The notes beneath the pieces were generated by a model that ran no database searches, was not told the origin of the DNA, and saw nothing but the letters and a program-made list of their open reading frames with translations. 17,164 nt of DNA from Thermacetogenium sp. UBA4966 (GTDB lineage Bacteria; Bacillota; DSM-12270; Thermacetogeniales; Thermacetogeniaceae), in assembly GCA_002397275.1 (NCBI GenBank), contig DHAA01000125.1, forward strand, positions 1 through 17,164, read 5' to 3'. Both the position numbers and the translations under genes were made by a program. This document shows, piece after piece, positions 6,331 to 15,051 of this stretch (positions are counted from its first letter, which is position 1; each line of letters begins with the position of its first letter).

Positions 6331-8383
6331 CGACGCTCACCATTCCCAAGGATTCGACATGAACATTCGGATAAATTTCATTATAGGATAAAACCACCAG
6401 GCTGGGCGCTACCCTTTCGGTCAAACGCTTGAGATGTAATCTCACAACAGGAGAGCAGAGAATCACCGGCTGGCGGCCGCTGTTGATCACTTTGGCCGCT
6501 CCCTCGGTCATTTTGTCCAGAATCCGCTGCGTCACATCGGGGGAGAGGGCTAAATACGACCCCTGCTCTGTCTGTTGGATACCTTCGCTGAATATTTTCT
6601 CTAAATTCGGATCCAGGGCCAATACGAACAGCTTGTCGTCATGTAAATAGGGGCTGACGATCTGCATTCCCAGAGCCTGACGCACATGTTCGGTTAATAG
6701 GTCGGCATCTCTTGTCAGATGGGCTGCATCCGCCAGCTTCTCCAGTATCGTCACCAGATCCCTGATCGATACCCTTTCCCTGAGCAGATTGCCCAGCACC
6801 TTCTGGATTTCACCTAAATTGAGCAGTTCCGGATACAGTTCATTGACAACGGCCGGATTCGTTTTTTTGGCATGATCCAGCAGGCTTTGCACATCCTGCC
6901 TGCTCAAAATTTCATGAGCAAAACTCTTGATCAGTTCAGTTAGGTGAGTAGACAATACGGATACGGCATCGACTACGGTAAACCCGGCCAGCTCAGCCTC
7001 TTCCTTCCGGTTGGCGGGGACCCATAACGCCGGCAGTCCAAAGGTAGGATCCTTTGCTTTGATACCCTCCAGTTTCTCCTGAACGCCGGGTCCCAGAACC
7101 AGATAGTGATTGATCACTATGTCGCCGCTGCCCGTCTTCACACCTTTAACTTTAATCTCATAGGAGTTAGGTTCTAACTGCATGTTGTCCCGCAAACGGA
7201 CAGGAGGCACTACAAATCCCAGTTCCAGAACTATTTGGCGCCTGATCATCACTATACGGTCAAGAAGATCTCCCCCCTGGTCTGCATCCACCAGCGGAAG
7301 GAGATTGTAGCCCAGTTCAATCTCCAAGGGGTCTACCTGCACCAACGAAAATACTTGTTCCGGTTTTTTGGCCTCTTCAAACTCCATAGCCCGCGCCTTT
7401 TCTTCCTCCTCAACCTTCTCCTGCTTTAATGAGCGGTTCGTCGTATAAGCCACGGCAAAAAGAGCTGCGGAGACAATCAAAATAGGAACCACAGGGAGCC
7501 CGCATAGAGCGAGAAAAATTAAGATCCCCCCCGCTATAAACAAAACCTTAGGATAGCTGAACAACTGCTTAGTCAGATCGGAGCCAAAGCTGGACACCGC
7601 CGCCGCTCTGGTCACAATAATACCTGCGCTGGTAGAAACCAAAAGGGCTGGAATCTGAGTGACCAGGCCGTCCCCTACGGTGAGGACCGTATAGGTCTGC
7701 AAGGCTTGCTGGAAGTCCATGCCTCTTTGCACCAGACCAATCAGGAAACCGCCCAGGATATTAATCACTACGATAATAATTGCAGCGATGGCATCCCCGC
7801 GTACAAACTTGCTGGCGCCGTCCATCGCTCCGTAAAAATCTGCCTCTTGCTGAATCTTGCGGCGTCTCTGTCGTCCTTCATTCTCAGTAATCAAGCCGGA
7901 GCTGAGATCAGCGTCTATGCTCATCTGTTTCCCGGGCATTGCATCCAGCGTAAACCGTGCCGCCACCTCGGATACACGCTCCGCGCCTTTCGTAATAACG
8001 ATGAATTGGATGACCACCAGGATCAGAAATATTATAAAACCAACCGCCGGATTTCCGCCGATGACGAATCCTCCGAATTTTTGGATGACCTCCCCGGCAT
8101 AAGCATGAAGCAAAATCAGGCGTGTCGTTGATATATTCAGGCAGAGGCGGAAAAGAGTCATCACCAGCAAAAGCGCCGGAAACACAGAGAAATCGAGTGT
8201 TTCCTGAATAAACATCGATACCAGCAGAATGATCAGGGAAATGGTAATATTGATGATCAGCAGAAAGCTCAACAGCCCGGGTGAAAGCGGAATGATCATC
8301 ATGATTACGGAAAAAACAATGAACACGGCCACAAAAACATCGCTGTACTTGGCCAGAGCGCTGTCGGGAGTAGAAGATATCAC
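6320..8383 (-). CDS. flhA: Flagellar type III export gate protein FlhA
   Basis: FlhA is the nonameric export-gate protein that uses proton motive force and docks substrate-chaperone complexes. The 687-residue length is typical. The N-terminal half carries about eight membrane helices (roughly 15-33, 36-58, 66-88, 112-131, 197-218, 235-257, 280-296 and 298-313). The conserved FHIPEP cytoplasmic loop lies between them (RFTLDAMPGKQMSIDAD, about 143-159). A charged linker near 320-345 leads to the C-terminal cytoplasmic docking domain. The GTG at 8383 follows the flhB stop directly (TAAGTG), with GGGGGTG 6 bases upstream, so the two are coupled. Confidence 0.97.
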   Translation of the reverse strand: MISSTPDSALAKYSDVFVAVFIVFSVIMMIIPLSPGLLSFLLIINITISLIILLVSMFIQETLDFSVFPALLLVMTLFRLCLNISTTRLILLHAYAGEVIQKFGGFVIGGNPAVGFIIFLILVVIQFIVITKGAERVSEVAARFTLDAMPGKQMSIDADLSSGLITENEGRQRRRKIQQEADFYGAMDGASKFVRGDAIAAIIIVVINILGGFLIGLVQRGMDFQQALQTYTVLTVGDGLVTQIPALLVSTSAGIIVTRAAAVSSFGSDLTKQLFSYPKVLFIAGGILIFLALCGLPVVPILIVSAALFAVAYTTNRSLKQEKVEEEEKARAMEFEEAKKPEQVFSLVQVDPLEIELGYNLLPLVDADQGGDLLDRIVMIRRQIVLELGFVVPPVRLRDNMQLEPNSYEIKVKGVKTGSGDIVINHYLVLGPGVQEKLEGIKAKDPTFGLPALWVPANRKEEAELAGFTVVDAVSVLSTHLTELIKSFAHEILSRQDVQSLLDHAKKTNPAVVNELYPELLNLGEIQKVLGNLLRERVSIRDLVTILEKLADAAHLTRDADLLTEHVRQALGMQIVSPYLHDDKLFVLALDPNLEKIFSEGIQQTEQGSYLALSPDVTQRILDKMTEGAAKVINSGRQPVILCSPVVRLHLKRLTERVAPSLVVLSYNEIYPNVHVESLGMVSVDEN

Positions 8384-9493
8384 TTAATTCACCCCCACTC
8401 TGCGGGCATAATTGGGCTTTAACTTGTAGACAAAGGCTAAAACACTGGCTACGGCTTCATATAGTTCCGCGGGTATCATCTGATTGACCTCCACTGTTTT
8501 ATATAGAACCTGAGCAAGGGGAGGTTCCTCAAAAATAACTACCCCCTGCTCGCGAGCAATCTCAATGATGCGTAAAGCCAGGGAATCAACACCTTTGGCG
8601 ACTACTACCGGCGCCACGGAATCTTGCGGCGAATAGCGCAGAGCAACCGCGTAATGGGTGGGATTTGTAATGACTACGTCCGCCTCCGGAACCTGCTGCA
8701 TCATTCTGCTGAAGGAAATTTGCCTCTGCCGCTGCTTCATCTTCCCTTTTAATAAAGGATCCCCCTCATACTGACGGTATTCATCTTTTATCTCTTTCTT
8801 CGTCATACGCAGTGATTTTTCATGCTCCCAGTACTGAAAAACGTAATCCAGACCGGCGAGCAATAACAGCAACAGCCCAATGCGCAGTACGATATTAGAA
8901 CTTAATGCGCCGATTTCCGCAACGGCGTCGGAGATGCTCATATCCATGAGATTGGGGAAAACTCCGGCGTTGGCGCGGATTGTGCTGTATACCAGATAGG
9001 TTACCATGATTACTTTGGCGATAGATTTTACCAACTCCACCAGGGCGCGTTTGGAAAATATGCGTTTAAAACCGCTGATGGGGTTGATGCGCTCCAATTT
9101 AGGAGCTAACGGCTCAACTGTAAGAACAAAACCAACCTGAAACATATTGGAAGCCAGGCCGGCTACAGCGGCGATAACCATCACCGGTAAGCAAACCTGA
9201 AAAAAAGCCGCGGCTGTGAAAAGCATTAAATGATTAACAGTATTAGGCTCGAAATCCTGCAGCAAAAAGCTACCGAAGATCTGGCTGCCAAAAATGCCCA
9301 TCTGCGCTCCCAGCCAGGAGCCGCAAGTTTTCAAGAAGAAAAAGGTACAGAGCAAGATCACAGCTGAATTGAATTCAATGCTCCGCACAACCTGACCCTT
9401 TTTGCGCGCCTCTTCGCGGCGGCGGGGAGTCGCTTTTTCAGTGCGATCTTCCGCAAATAACTGAAGATCGATGGCCTCGGCAGAGTAACGCAA
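8384..9493 (-). CDS. flhB: Flagellar type III export switch protein FlhB
   Basis: FlhB is the export-gate subunit that switches substrate specificity from rod/hook to filament proteins after autocleavage. The 369-residue protein has the usual N-terminus (LQLFAEDRTEKATPRRREEARKKG split over residues 10-33), four membrane segments between about 45 and 220, and a cytoplasmic tail. The autocleavage site NPTH is at 277-280 and intact, in the usual context followed by YAVALRY. The start is a TTG at 9493, with GGTG 5 bases upstream overlapping the fliR stop. No ATG lies nearby in frame, and the conserved N-terminus begins within ten residues of this TTG. Confidence 0.97.
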   Translation of the reverse strand: MRYSAEAIDLQLFAEDRTEKATPRRREEARKKGQVVRSIEFNSAVILLCTFFFLKTCGSWLGAQMGIFGSQIFGSFLLQDFEPNTVNHLMLFTAAAFFQVCLPVMVIAAVAGLASNMFQVGFVLTVEPLAPKLERINPISGFKRIFSKRALVELVKSIAKVIMVTYLVYSTIRANAGVFPNLMDMSISDAVAEIGALSSNIVLRIGLLLLLLAGLDYVFQYWEHEKSLRMTKKEIKDEYRQYEGDPLLKGKMKQRQRQISFSRMMQQVPEADVVITNPTHYAVALRYSPQDSVAPVVVAKGVDSLALRIIEIAREQGVVIFEEPPLAQVLYKTVEVNQMIPAELYEAVASVLAFVYKLKPNYARRVGVN

Positions 9494-9497
9494 TCGA

Positions 9498-10280
9498 TCA
9501 CCGCCCCAAAAGAATAATTATCGTATTCAAATCCTCGAAAAGCCCGGCAAAAATACGCCCAAAAGCCCATACCAGATAAGGCATCATCACCATCACTAAA
9601 GCCAATCCCAATCCTATTTTAAGAGGCATCCCCACCAGAAACACATTCATTTGAGGCACTGTACGAGCGATCACTCCTAAGGCGAGATCCGCGATAAACA
9701 GCGCCCCCAGTATGGGCAGAGCGATCTGGAAAGCAGTGCTGAACATCCCCCCTGCCAGGTTGAGGATCCAGGAAACTAAAGACCCCGAGATATGCGCTTT
9801 TCCTATAGGTATTATATGGTAGCTTTTATTGAGCGCTGCCAGAAGATAGTGATGCCCATTGATCGTTAAGAAAAAAATGACGGCAATAAGATATTTGAAT
9901 GTTCCGATAACCGGATACTGCAGCCCTGATTGCGGATCGATGACGTTGACGACTCCAAATCCGGTCTGCATATCGATAAACTGCCCGGCAACCTGAAAAA
10001 TGGCGAAGGCAATCTGTGTGAGGAAACCGATGGCCGCGCCGGTAAGCAATTCGCCAAGAAACTGGAGCAGATAACCGCCCAGATCAGAGGCAACGGCTAT
10101 CTGCACCTGCCAATAGCTGGAAAATATAAAAAAAGCAACCAGCGCCGCGAACCAGATCTTGAGCTGAACTGGAATATTACGGTGATTAAATGGAATAGCA
10201 GTTAAAAAAAGTCCGGCAACTCTCGCCCAGAATAGTAAATACAGATCAGCCTTTTGAAAAAACAAATCCCATAATTGCAT
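9498..10280 (-). CDS. fliR: Flagellar type III export gate protein FliR
   Basis: FliR is an inner-membrane subunit of the FliPQR export channel. The 260-residue protein is strongly hydrophobic, with about six membrane segments, and has family features such as FWARVAGLFLTAIPF near the N-terminus, MQTGFGVVNVIDP mid-protein and a glycine-rich hydrophobic C-terminal third. The ATG at 10280 has AGGGA 8 bases upstream and lies 12 bases after fliQ. It is followed by flhB after 4 bases. In some clostridia fliR and flhB are fused; here they are separate, with a TGA between them. Confidence 0.96.
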   Translation of the reverse strand: MQLWDLFFQKADLYLLFWARVAGLFLTAIPFNHRNIPVQLKIWFAALVAFFIFSSYWQVQIAVASDLGGYLLQFLGELLTGAAIGFLTQIAFAIFQVAGQFIDMQTGFGVVNVIDPQSGLQYPVIGTFKYLIAVIFFLTINGHHYLLAALNKSYHIIPIGKAHISGSLVSWILNLAGGMFSTAFQIALPILGALFIADLALGVIARTVPQMNVFLVGMPLKIGLGLALVMVMMPYLVWAFGRIFAGLFEDLNTIIILLGR

Positions 10281-10292
10281 AAAATCAGTCCC

Positions 10293-10562
10293 TTATTTGG
10301 CATACAGCTGCATATTCAGCAGAAGATTCTGAGTAAAAGAAATCATTATCTTCATTATCCAGGGAGCAAAAATGACCGCGGTCACCAATACGGCTATAAT
10401 TTTTGGTATAAAAGCCAGCGTCTGCTCCTGAATCTGCGTTGTCGCCTGAAAAATACTCACCAGAAGCCCCACCAGCAGACTGACTCCCAGCATGGGCGCC
10501 GAAACCAGCAGCACTGCATATAAGGCTTCCCTTCCCAGGGTAATTACAAGGTTTTCCGTCAT
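10293..10562 (-). CDS. fliQ: Flagellar type III export gate protein FliQ
   Basis: FliQ is a small subunit of the FliPQR export channel. The 89-residue length is standard. It has two membrane helices (about 15-38 and 52-75) joined by the conserved loop QATTQIQEQTLAFIPK. The ATG at 10562 has GAGGTGG about 6 bases upstream. It lies 10 bases after fliP and 12 bases before fliR, keeping the near-universal fliP-fliQ-fliR order. Confidence 0.97.
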   Translation of the reverse strand: MTENLVITLGREALYAVLLVSAPMLGVSLLVGLLVSIFQATTQIQEQTLAFIPKIIAVLVTAVIFAPWIMKIMISFTQNLLLNMQLYAK

Positions 10563-10572
10563 TTAAACCACC

Positions 10573-11343
10573 TCATGAAAAACTTATTATCAGTGACCGC
10601 ATCAAGAGATGCCACCCGTCAACCATGACAAACAAGAGAATTTTAAAGGGAAGCGAAATCATCATGGGAGGGAGCATCAGCATCCCCATGGACATCAAAG
10701 TGCTGGCCACGACCATATCGATCACCAGAAAGGGGATAAAAATTACAAAACCGATCTGAAACGCTGTTTTCAGCTCACTGATCGCAAAAGCCGGTATCAG
10801 TACATGATTGGGTATATCATCAAAGGTTTTGGGTTTCGACATATTGGAGAAGGACACAAAAAGCGCCAGGTCCTTTTCTCGCGTCTGCTTAAACATAAAA
10901 GAGCGCACCGGCTCCATTCCCTTACTAAAAGCGGCTTCCTGGGTAATTTCTCCCTTCAAATAAGGCTGCAGCGCATTCCGATTTACATCCTGCCAGGTAG
11001 GCGCCATAGTAAAAAACGTGAGGAAAAGGGCCAGACCGATCAGCACCTGGTTGGGAGGCATCTGCTGCGTAGCCAGAGCATTCCTCAGAAAAGAAAGCAC
11101 AACAATAATCCGTGTAAAGGAGGTCATCATAATCAAGATGGCCGGCGCTAAAGACAATACGGTAAGAATCAATAATATCTGCAGGCTCTGAGACACTTCC
11201 TGCGGGTTATCAGCATTGTCCACATCAAGGGTTAAAACAGGCGCCGCATCCGCCTGCTGAAACGCAATTAATCCGCAGCAAAAAGCGCAGATCAATAATG
11301 TGAGCAGAAAGCTCACGGCCATTACACTTTCTCGTCTCCGCAC
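10573..11343 (-). CDS. fliP: Flagellar type III export gate protein FliP
   Basis: FliP forms the core of the export channel. The 256-residue protein begins with a likely cleavable signal peptide (about 1-34, ending ADAA), as in other FliP proteins. Membrane segments follow near 52-75, 95-115 and 190-215, with one more near the C-terminus. Family blocks include FTRIIVVLSFLRNALATQQ, PPNQVLIGLALFLTFFTMAP and FAISELKTAFQIGF. The GTG at 11343 lies 9 bases after an excellent GGAGG inside the last codons of fliO. An ATG seven codons later lacks such a site. The 4-base gap after fliO suggests coupling. Confidence 0.97.
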   Translation of the reverse strand: MRRRESVMAVSFLLTLLICAFCCGLIAFQQADAAPVLTLDVDNADNPQEVSQSLQILLILTVLSLAPAILIMMTSFTRIIVVLSFLRNALATQQMPPNQVLIGLALFLTFFTMAPTWQDVNRNALQPYLKGEITQEAAFSKGMEPVRSFMFKQTREKDLALFVSFSNMSKPKTFDDIPNHVLIPAFAISELKTAFQIGFVIFIPFLVIDMVVASTLMSMGMLMLPPMMISLPFKILLFVMVDGWHLLMRSLIISFS

Positions 11344-11347
11344 CCTC

Positions 11348-11809
11348 TTAATCCTCCTTGTTATAGTCGCCGCTTCTGTTTCCCCTGTTCGTTAAATACC
11401 GTTCAAGACATTTTTTCCAGAGAGCGCTGGGTGACTCTTTGCTCTCTAAATCCTCTGCTGTGAACAGCGCCACCTGAGAAGGGTCGTCAATTTCCAGCAG
11501 CTTTATTATGTTGTGGTCGGTAACCCCGAGCACATAAATATTCCCTGCTATTTCAGCCAGAAGCAGGGCGCGGTTTTGACCGATCATCACCTGGTCAAGG
11601 ATGCGCATCCAACGTCCCGCCCTGGTCAAAGGGGTCTGCCGTTGAAAGAATTTGATCGCCAGAAAGGCAAGCAGAATAACGACGAGCAAACTCAAAACCA
11701 CGCGCAGCAGAATCGCTCCCATGTTGGGGGCTGCTGTTTGTACAGGATCCTGGTATGCGGGCAGGGTCGCGGCCATCAAGACAAAGGAATAAATGCCCTT
11801 CATCATCAT
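11348..11809 (-). CDS. fliO: Flagellar biosynthesis protein FliO (FliO/FliZ family)
   Basis: FliO helps assemble and stabilise FliP in the export gate. The 153-residue protein has an N-terminal signal-like segment (about 4-18), a membrane helix at 31-53, and a small cytoplasmic domain with the family pattern (VMIGQNRALLLAEIAGNIYVLGV). It is called fliZ in Bacillus. Three ATG codons in a row start the gene (11809, 11806, 11803); the first has AAGG 7 bases upstream and overlaps the cheY stop by 4 bases. Position just before fliP supports the call, since FliO sequences are weakly conserved. Confidence 0.92.
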   Translation of the reverse strand: MMMKGIYSFVLMAATLPAYQDPVQTAAPNMGAILLRVVLSLLVVILLAFLAIKFFQRQTPLTRAGRWMRILDQVMIGQNRALLLAEIAGNIYVLGVTDHNIIKLLEIDDPSQVALFTAEDLESKESPSALWKKCLERYLTNRGNRSGDYNKED

Positions 11810-12168
11810 CCTATTACCTTAGAAACAGCCTCGATAACTCGCTCCGGCTGAAATGGCTTGACGATAAAATCCTTGGCCCCTGCCTGGATGGAGTCAATGA
11901 CCATCGCCTGCTGTCCCATGGCGCTGCACATAATGATTTTGGCCTGAGGGTCAATACTGCGAATTTTTTTTAAAGTGCTGATCCCATCCTGCTCCGGCAT
12001 GGTAATATCCAGAGTCACCAGATCCGGATGCAATTCCTTGTACTTGTCAACGGCTGCGGCGCCGTTTTCAGCCTCTCCAACCACCATATACCCATTTTTG
12101 GTCAGGATGTCCTTCAGCATCAAGCGCATGAACGCTGCGTCGTCAACTATTAAAATCTTTTTATCCAA
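11806..12168 (-). CDS. cheY: Chemotaxis response regulator CheY
   Basis: CheY is phosphorylated by CheA and binds FliM/FliY to change motor rotation. The receiver domain fills the 120 residues, with the acidic pair D9/D10, phosphorylated D54 (LVTLDITMP), S82 in the Thr/Ser position and K104 (FIVKPF). The frame stays open to a GTG at 12195, but that codon has no Shine-Dalgarno. The TTG at 12168 has AGGAGG (12177-12182) exactly 8 bases upstream and begins the usual sequence DKKILIVDD, so I chose it. The gene lies between fliY and fliO as in Bacillus, and overlaps fliO by 4 bases. Confidence 0.95.
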   Translation of the reverse strand: MDKKILIVDDAAFMRLMLKDILTKNGYMVVGEAENGAAAVDKYKELHPDLVTLDITMPEQDGISTLKKIRSIDPQAKIIMCSAMGQQAMVIDSIQAGAKDFIVKPFQPERVIEAVSKVIG

Positions 12169-12191
12169 CAGTTCTCCCTCCTCCAAAAAAC

Positions 12192-13253
12192 TCACCGCAG
12201 GTTATTGATTCTCTCCTTTGAACTCAGGATTTCCGTTATCCTGACGCCGTAATTTTCGTCAATAACTACTACTTCCCCCTTAGCGATAGATTTTCCGTTG
12301 ACAAAAACATCAACTGTTTCCCCCGCCAGCTTATCTAGTTCCACAACAGCGCCCGGTCCCAAATCCAGTATGTCTTTGATCGTCTTTTTGGTCCTTCCCA
12401 GTTCCACTGAGAACTGCAGGGGAACGTCCAGAATCAGTGTAATATTTCCCGCCTCAGCCGAAGGCGCGGTTTCCGCAAGGGGGGCAAACTGAGCTTGCTG
12501 CACCGCTATGCTCTCCTTATCGCTCTCCGGGGCATGTTCATGTTCCTGATTATTCTGCTGCGGCGCCTGAACGGCAAGAGACGCTGTCTGCTCGGCCTGC
12601 GGCTGCTTTTTACCATCATCAGCATCCTGCTCGACTCCGCTCAGCAGGTAGGCGCCGGTTTCTTTGGCGAAATCTAGGGGAATCAGCTGCATGATTTCAC
12701 TGTCGACGATCCCTTCAATAGACAGATTAAAGACGATCTTAACCAATTGCAGATTATCTGCGGAATTATGAATCTGCTCCTCTGCCAGGTTAACTACATT
12801 TACAGATGGAGGGGAAATCCCAACCTTTTTTTTAAAAATAGTGGACATAGATGTCGCCCCGGCGCCCATCATTTGGTTCATGGCCTCGCCGATGGCGCTT
12901 AAATGTATCTCGTTTAGTTCTTGAGGCGGATCAACGGCGTCCCCTCCCATCATCAGATCAACGATCAATCCCGCGTCCTTTATTTTAATAACGAGTACGT
13001 TATCCCCGGTCAGTCCGACAGTATACTGAACATTCACAATTACATAAGGCAAAGGATAGTCGTCCCTTAATTCACCCTGGGTAGTAATCGAGACCCGGGG
13101 GGCTGTAATTTCCACTTTTCTGTTGAGTAAATTGGAGAGAGCGGTAGCCGCTGTTCCCATAGTGATGTTGGCGATCTCGCCAAGAGCGTCCAGTTCTAAG
13201 CCGGAAAGGGATTGAGCATCCATCTCCTCCTGAGTTAATTCCAGTTCATTCAC
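12192..13253 (-). CDS. fliY: Flagellar motor switch phosphatase FliY (CheC-like domain plus FliN domain)
   Basis: FliY is both a switch C-ring protein and the main CheY-P phosphatase at the motor. The 353-residue protein has an N-terminal CheC-like domain with two complete phosphatase sites (D22/E26/N29/P52 and S119/E123/N126/P149). A flexible Gln/Ala/Glu-rich linker follows (about 208-268), then a FliN/SpoA domain at about 270-345. The frame is open further upstream (ATG at 13268), but the GTG at 13253 has GGAGG (13262-13266) 8 bases upstream, whereas the ATG has no good site. This start overlaps fliM by 8 bases. Gram-negative species usually have a short FliN instead. Confidence 0.95.
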   Translation of the reverse strand: MNELELTQEEMDAQSLSGLELDALGEIANITMGTAATALSNLLNRKVEITAPRVSITTQGELRDDYPLPYVIVNVQYTVGLTGDNVLVIKIKDAGLIVDLMMGGDAVDPPQELNEIHLSAIGEAMNQMMGAGATSMSTIFKKKVGISPPSVNVVNLAEEQIHNSADNLQLVKIVFNLSIEGIVDSEIMQLIPLDFAKETGAYLLSGVEQDADDGKKQPQAEQTASLAVQAPQQNNQEHEHAPESDKESIAVQQAQFAPLAETAPSAEAGNITLILDVPLQFSVELGRTKKTIKDILDLGPGAVVELDKLAGETVDVFVNGKSIAKGEVVVIDENYGVRITEILSSKERINNLR

Positions 13254-14241
13254 AATTTGAGCCTCCATTCTCAAGGAAATCGGTAATTTGAACGGCAATC
13301 CTATTATGAGAAACGCCGGGTTTCGCAGAGAATTTGGGACAGCTTCCTATGTAAACCCCGAGATCATCGCTGACCCTGCGGTTCACAGGAACGACATCCC
13401 CTACCTTAATCTCCAGCAAATCCCGCACGGTTAACATACTGGAACCGAGAACCACCTTGAGAGGTATTTTTGCTGATGATAGTTGGTCCTTGAGGAAATG
13501 CCGCTGTTCATGGTTTATTTCTCCCGCGTCTCTGGTAAACCAGTAGTGGGCGCTTAATTTTTCTAGAATCGGCTCCAGAGCAAGATATGGAAAACAGTAA
13601 TTTATGATCCCGTCGCTCTTTCCAATCCTGGTTTCCAGCGAAATCAAGATAACCATCTCTGTCGGGGAAACGATCTGCGTAAATTGGGGATTGGTTTCAA
13701 TCGTTTCAATCCGCGGCCGGAATTCCACAATATTCGCCCATACCTCCTGGGAGATATCCAGCATCTGCTGCCCTATGCGCCGCATGATGGTTCTCTCAAT
13801 TTCAGTCAAGGAACGGCTGATTATACTTGTCTCCCCGCGTCCTCCTAGAAGCAGATCGATCAATCCTAAAGAAAGCTGAGGTTTAATTTCCATAATTCCA
13901 TTGCCTTCCAGGGTGTCCATATTGAACACGACGATCACCGAAGGGTCGGGAATAGAGCGAATAAACTCTTCATAGGTAAGCTGTTCTACAGACAGCATGG
14001 ATATTTGCACCGTTATCCGCAGCAAACCGGAAAGAAACGTGGACAGCGTGCGGGCATAATTATCATAAATCGACTCCAGAGTGTTGATCTGTTCCTTGGA
14101 AAATTTATTCGGCCTGCGAAAATCATAAACACGGATCCTTTGCGTTTGCTCCTCTTGCTTGAGTTCTTCCGCCGTAACTTCTCCTGAGGCAAGAGCATTC
14201 AATAAACTGTCGATCTCATCCTGCGATAAAATTTCCGCCAA
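13246..14241 (-). CDS. fliM: Flagellar motor switch protein FliM
   Basis: FliM is the C-ring protein that receives CheY-P and transmits switching to the rotor. The 331-residue product begins with the CheY-binding peptide LSQDEIDSLL at residues 5-14. A middle domain follows, with blocks such as MRRIGQQMLDISQEVW and a TNPQFTQIVSPTEMVI-type segment, then a C-terminal SpoA-like domain. The frame is open to a TTG at 14256, but the TTG at 14241 lies 6 bases after GGGGGTG (14248-14254) and gives the family's usual MAEILSQDEI start. It begins 16 bases after fliL and overlaps fliY by 8 bases. Confidence 0.96.
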   Translation of the reverse strand: MAEILSQDEIDSLLNALASGEVTAEELKQEEQTQRIRVYDFRRPNKFSKEQINTLESIYDNYARTLSTFLSGLLRITVQISMLSVEQLTYEEFIRSIPDPSVIVVFNMDTLEGNGIMEIKPQLSLGLIDLLLGGRGETSIISRSLTEIERTIMRRIGQQMLDISQEVWANIVEFRPRIETIETNPQFTQIVSPTEMVILISLETRIGKSDGIINYCFPYLALEPILEKLSAHYWFTRDAGEINHEQRHFLKDQLSSAKIPLKVVLGSSMLTVRDLLEIKVGDVVPVNRRVSDDLGVYIGSCPKFSAKPGVSHNRIAVQITDFLENGGSNCE

Positions 14242-14257
14242 AACCTGCACCCCCAAA

Positions 14258-14731
14258 TTACTGGAGAACCAAATCCGAAAAATAGATATTTTTTATTTTC
14301 CCTGAACCTAAACAAGAATTAAGATCCGCCAGTATCGCTTTTTTCAACTGTGTACGGTTCTCTGCCTGCAGGTCGTCGCTTGTCTTGCTGTTAAAAAAAA
14401 TGATGATCCTGTCTTTGAGAACCGGGAGTTTTTCCTCGATCTCTTTCTTTAATGATTTATCACTCATCTCTAGAACAACCATCACTTTGACGTATTTTTT
14501 TTCGCTTCCGGGCGCCAGGTTGGTGGTTAACTCCCCGGCTTCATAAAGAGACCCCATCTGAGCTGCTTTAACTTTACCTGTAGCTGTACCCCCCTTTAGC
14601 GCCATATAAGCGGTAAAAAGAGCGATCAGTGCGCAAAGAACGACGGCCGCGCATCCAAAGATCAGAACTTTTTGATCGATAACAACCCCTTTCCCGCGCT
14701 GGCCAAGTTCTTCACCGTTCCCACCGGCCAT
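14258..14731 (-). CDS. fliL: Flagellar basal body-associated protein FliL
   Basis: FliL is a single-pass membrane protein that surrounds or stabilises stator units and aids torque. The 157-residue product has a short cytoplasmic N-terminus, one membrane helix at about 22-44 and an extracytoplasmic stomatin-like domain (YVKVMVVLEMSDKSLKKEIE onward, ending IYFSDLVLQ). The ATG at 14731 shares one base with the flbD stop (TAATG) and has GGTGA 6 bases upstream, so translation is coupled. The order flbD-fliL-fliM is canonical. Confidence 0.94.
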   Translation of the reverse strand: MAGGNGEELGQRGKGVVIDQKVLIFGCAAVVLCALIALFTAYMALKGGTATGKVKAAQMGSLYEAGELTTNLAPGSEKKYVKVMVVLEMSDKSLKKEIEEKLPVLKDRIIIFFNSKTSDDLQAENRTQLKKAILADLNSCLGSGKIKNIYFSDLVLQ

Positions 14732-14970
14732 TAAACTTCACCATCCTCCATGAATTGATCCGTATCCACCTCGTCTTCCTGCGGCAGATAGCGGGAAATC
14801 GACCTGCGAAAGCGCACTATGCGCCTTATAACTTCTACGGGGCTCTCTTTAACAATAAACCTCTTTCCGGTAGTCAGTGTCACAACCGTATCTGGAGTAC
14901 TCTCCACAGACTCGACCAGGTCTGAATTCACGTAAAACTCCCGGTCATCAAGCTTTGTTAAAGATATCAA
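14731..14970 (-). CDS. flbD: Flagellar FlbD family protein (SwrD)
   Basis: This small protein belongs to the FlbD/SwrD (YlzI) family, whose Bacillus member raises flagellar torque. The 79-residue product has the family pattern MISLTKLDDREFYVNSDL, then TPDTVVTLTTGKRFIVKES and a basic helix. The frame is open to an ATG at 14994, but the TTG at 14970 has GGGGGTG (14979-14985) 8 bases upstream and gives the family's normal N-terminus. The acidic C-terminal tail (about 65-79) is longer than the Bacillus protein's as I recall it. It sits between flgE and fliL, as swrD does. Confidence 0.9.
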   Translation of the reverse strand: MISLTKLDDREFYVNSDLVESVESTPDTVVTLTTGKRFIVKESPVEVIRRIVRFRRSISRYLPQEDEVDTDQFMEDGEV

Positions 14971-14995
14971 GCGATCCGCACCCCCTTCCCCCATA

Positions 14996-15030
14996 AGGGG
15001 CGGGCCTGCCCCTGAAGAGCAAGCCCTCTT
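14996..15030 (-). other. Two tandem hairpins in the flgE-flbD gap
   Basis: The 81-base gap after the flgE stop holds two inverted repeats one base apart. The first in transcription order pairs 15026-15030 with 15015-15019 (5 bp, 6-base loop). The second pairs 15008-15013 with 14996-15001 (6 bp, AGGGGC/GCCCCT, 6-base loop). Neither is followed by a U-run on the minus strand, so they do not look like intrinsic terminators. They may protect the 3' end of flgE mRNA or modulate flbD expression. The RNA role is inference. Confidence 0.4.
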
Positions 15031-15051
15031 TCTAAATAGATTTACCGAGCG

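Noticed and set aside
9493..9498. fliR-flhB gene fusion
   Set aside because: Such fusions occur in some clostridia, but here a TGA ends fliR and flhB restarts with its own ribosome site and TTG.
10609..11151. 180-codon plus-strand open frame opposite fliP
   Set aside because: The product is His/Lys/Gln-rich low-complexity sequence, as expected from the antisense of a hydrophobic gene. The same applies to the plus-strand frames at 1645-2190 and 7706-8131.
14996..15013. Rho-independent terminator after flgE
   Set aside because: The GC-rich stem is not followed by a U-run in the transcribed direction, and flbD-fliL-fliM continue the operon immediately.
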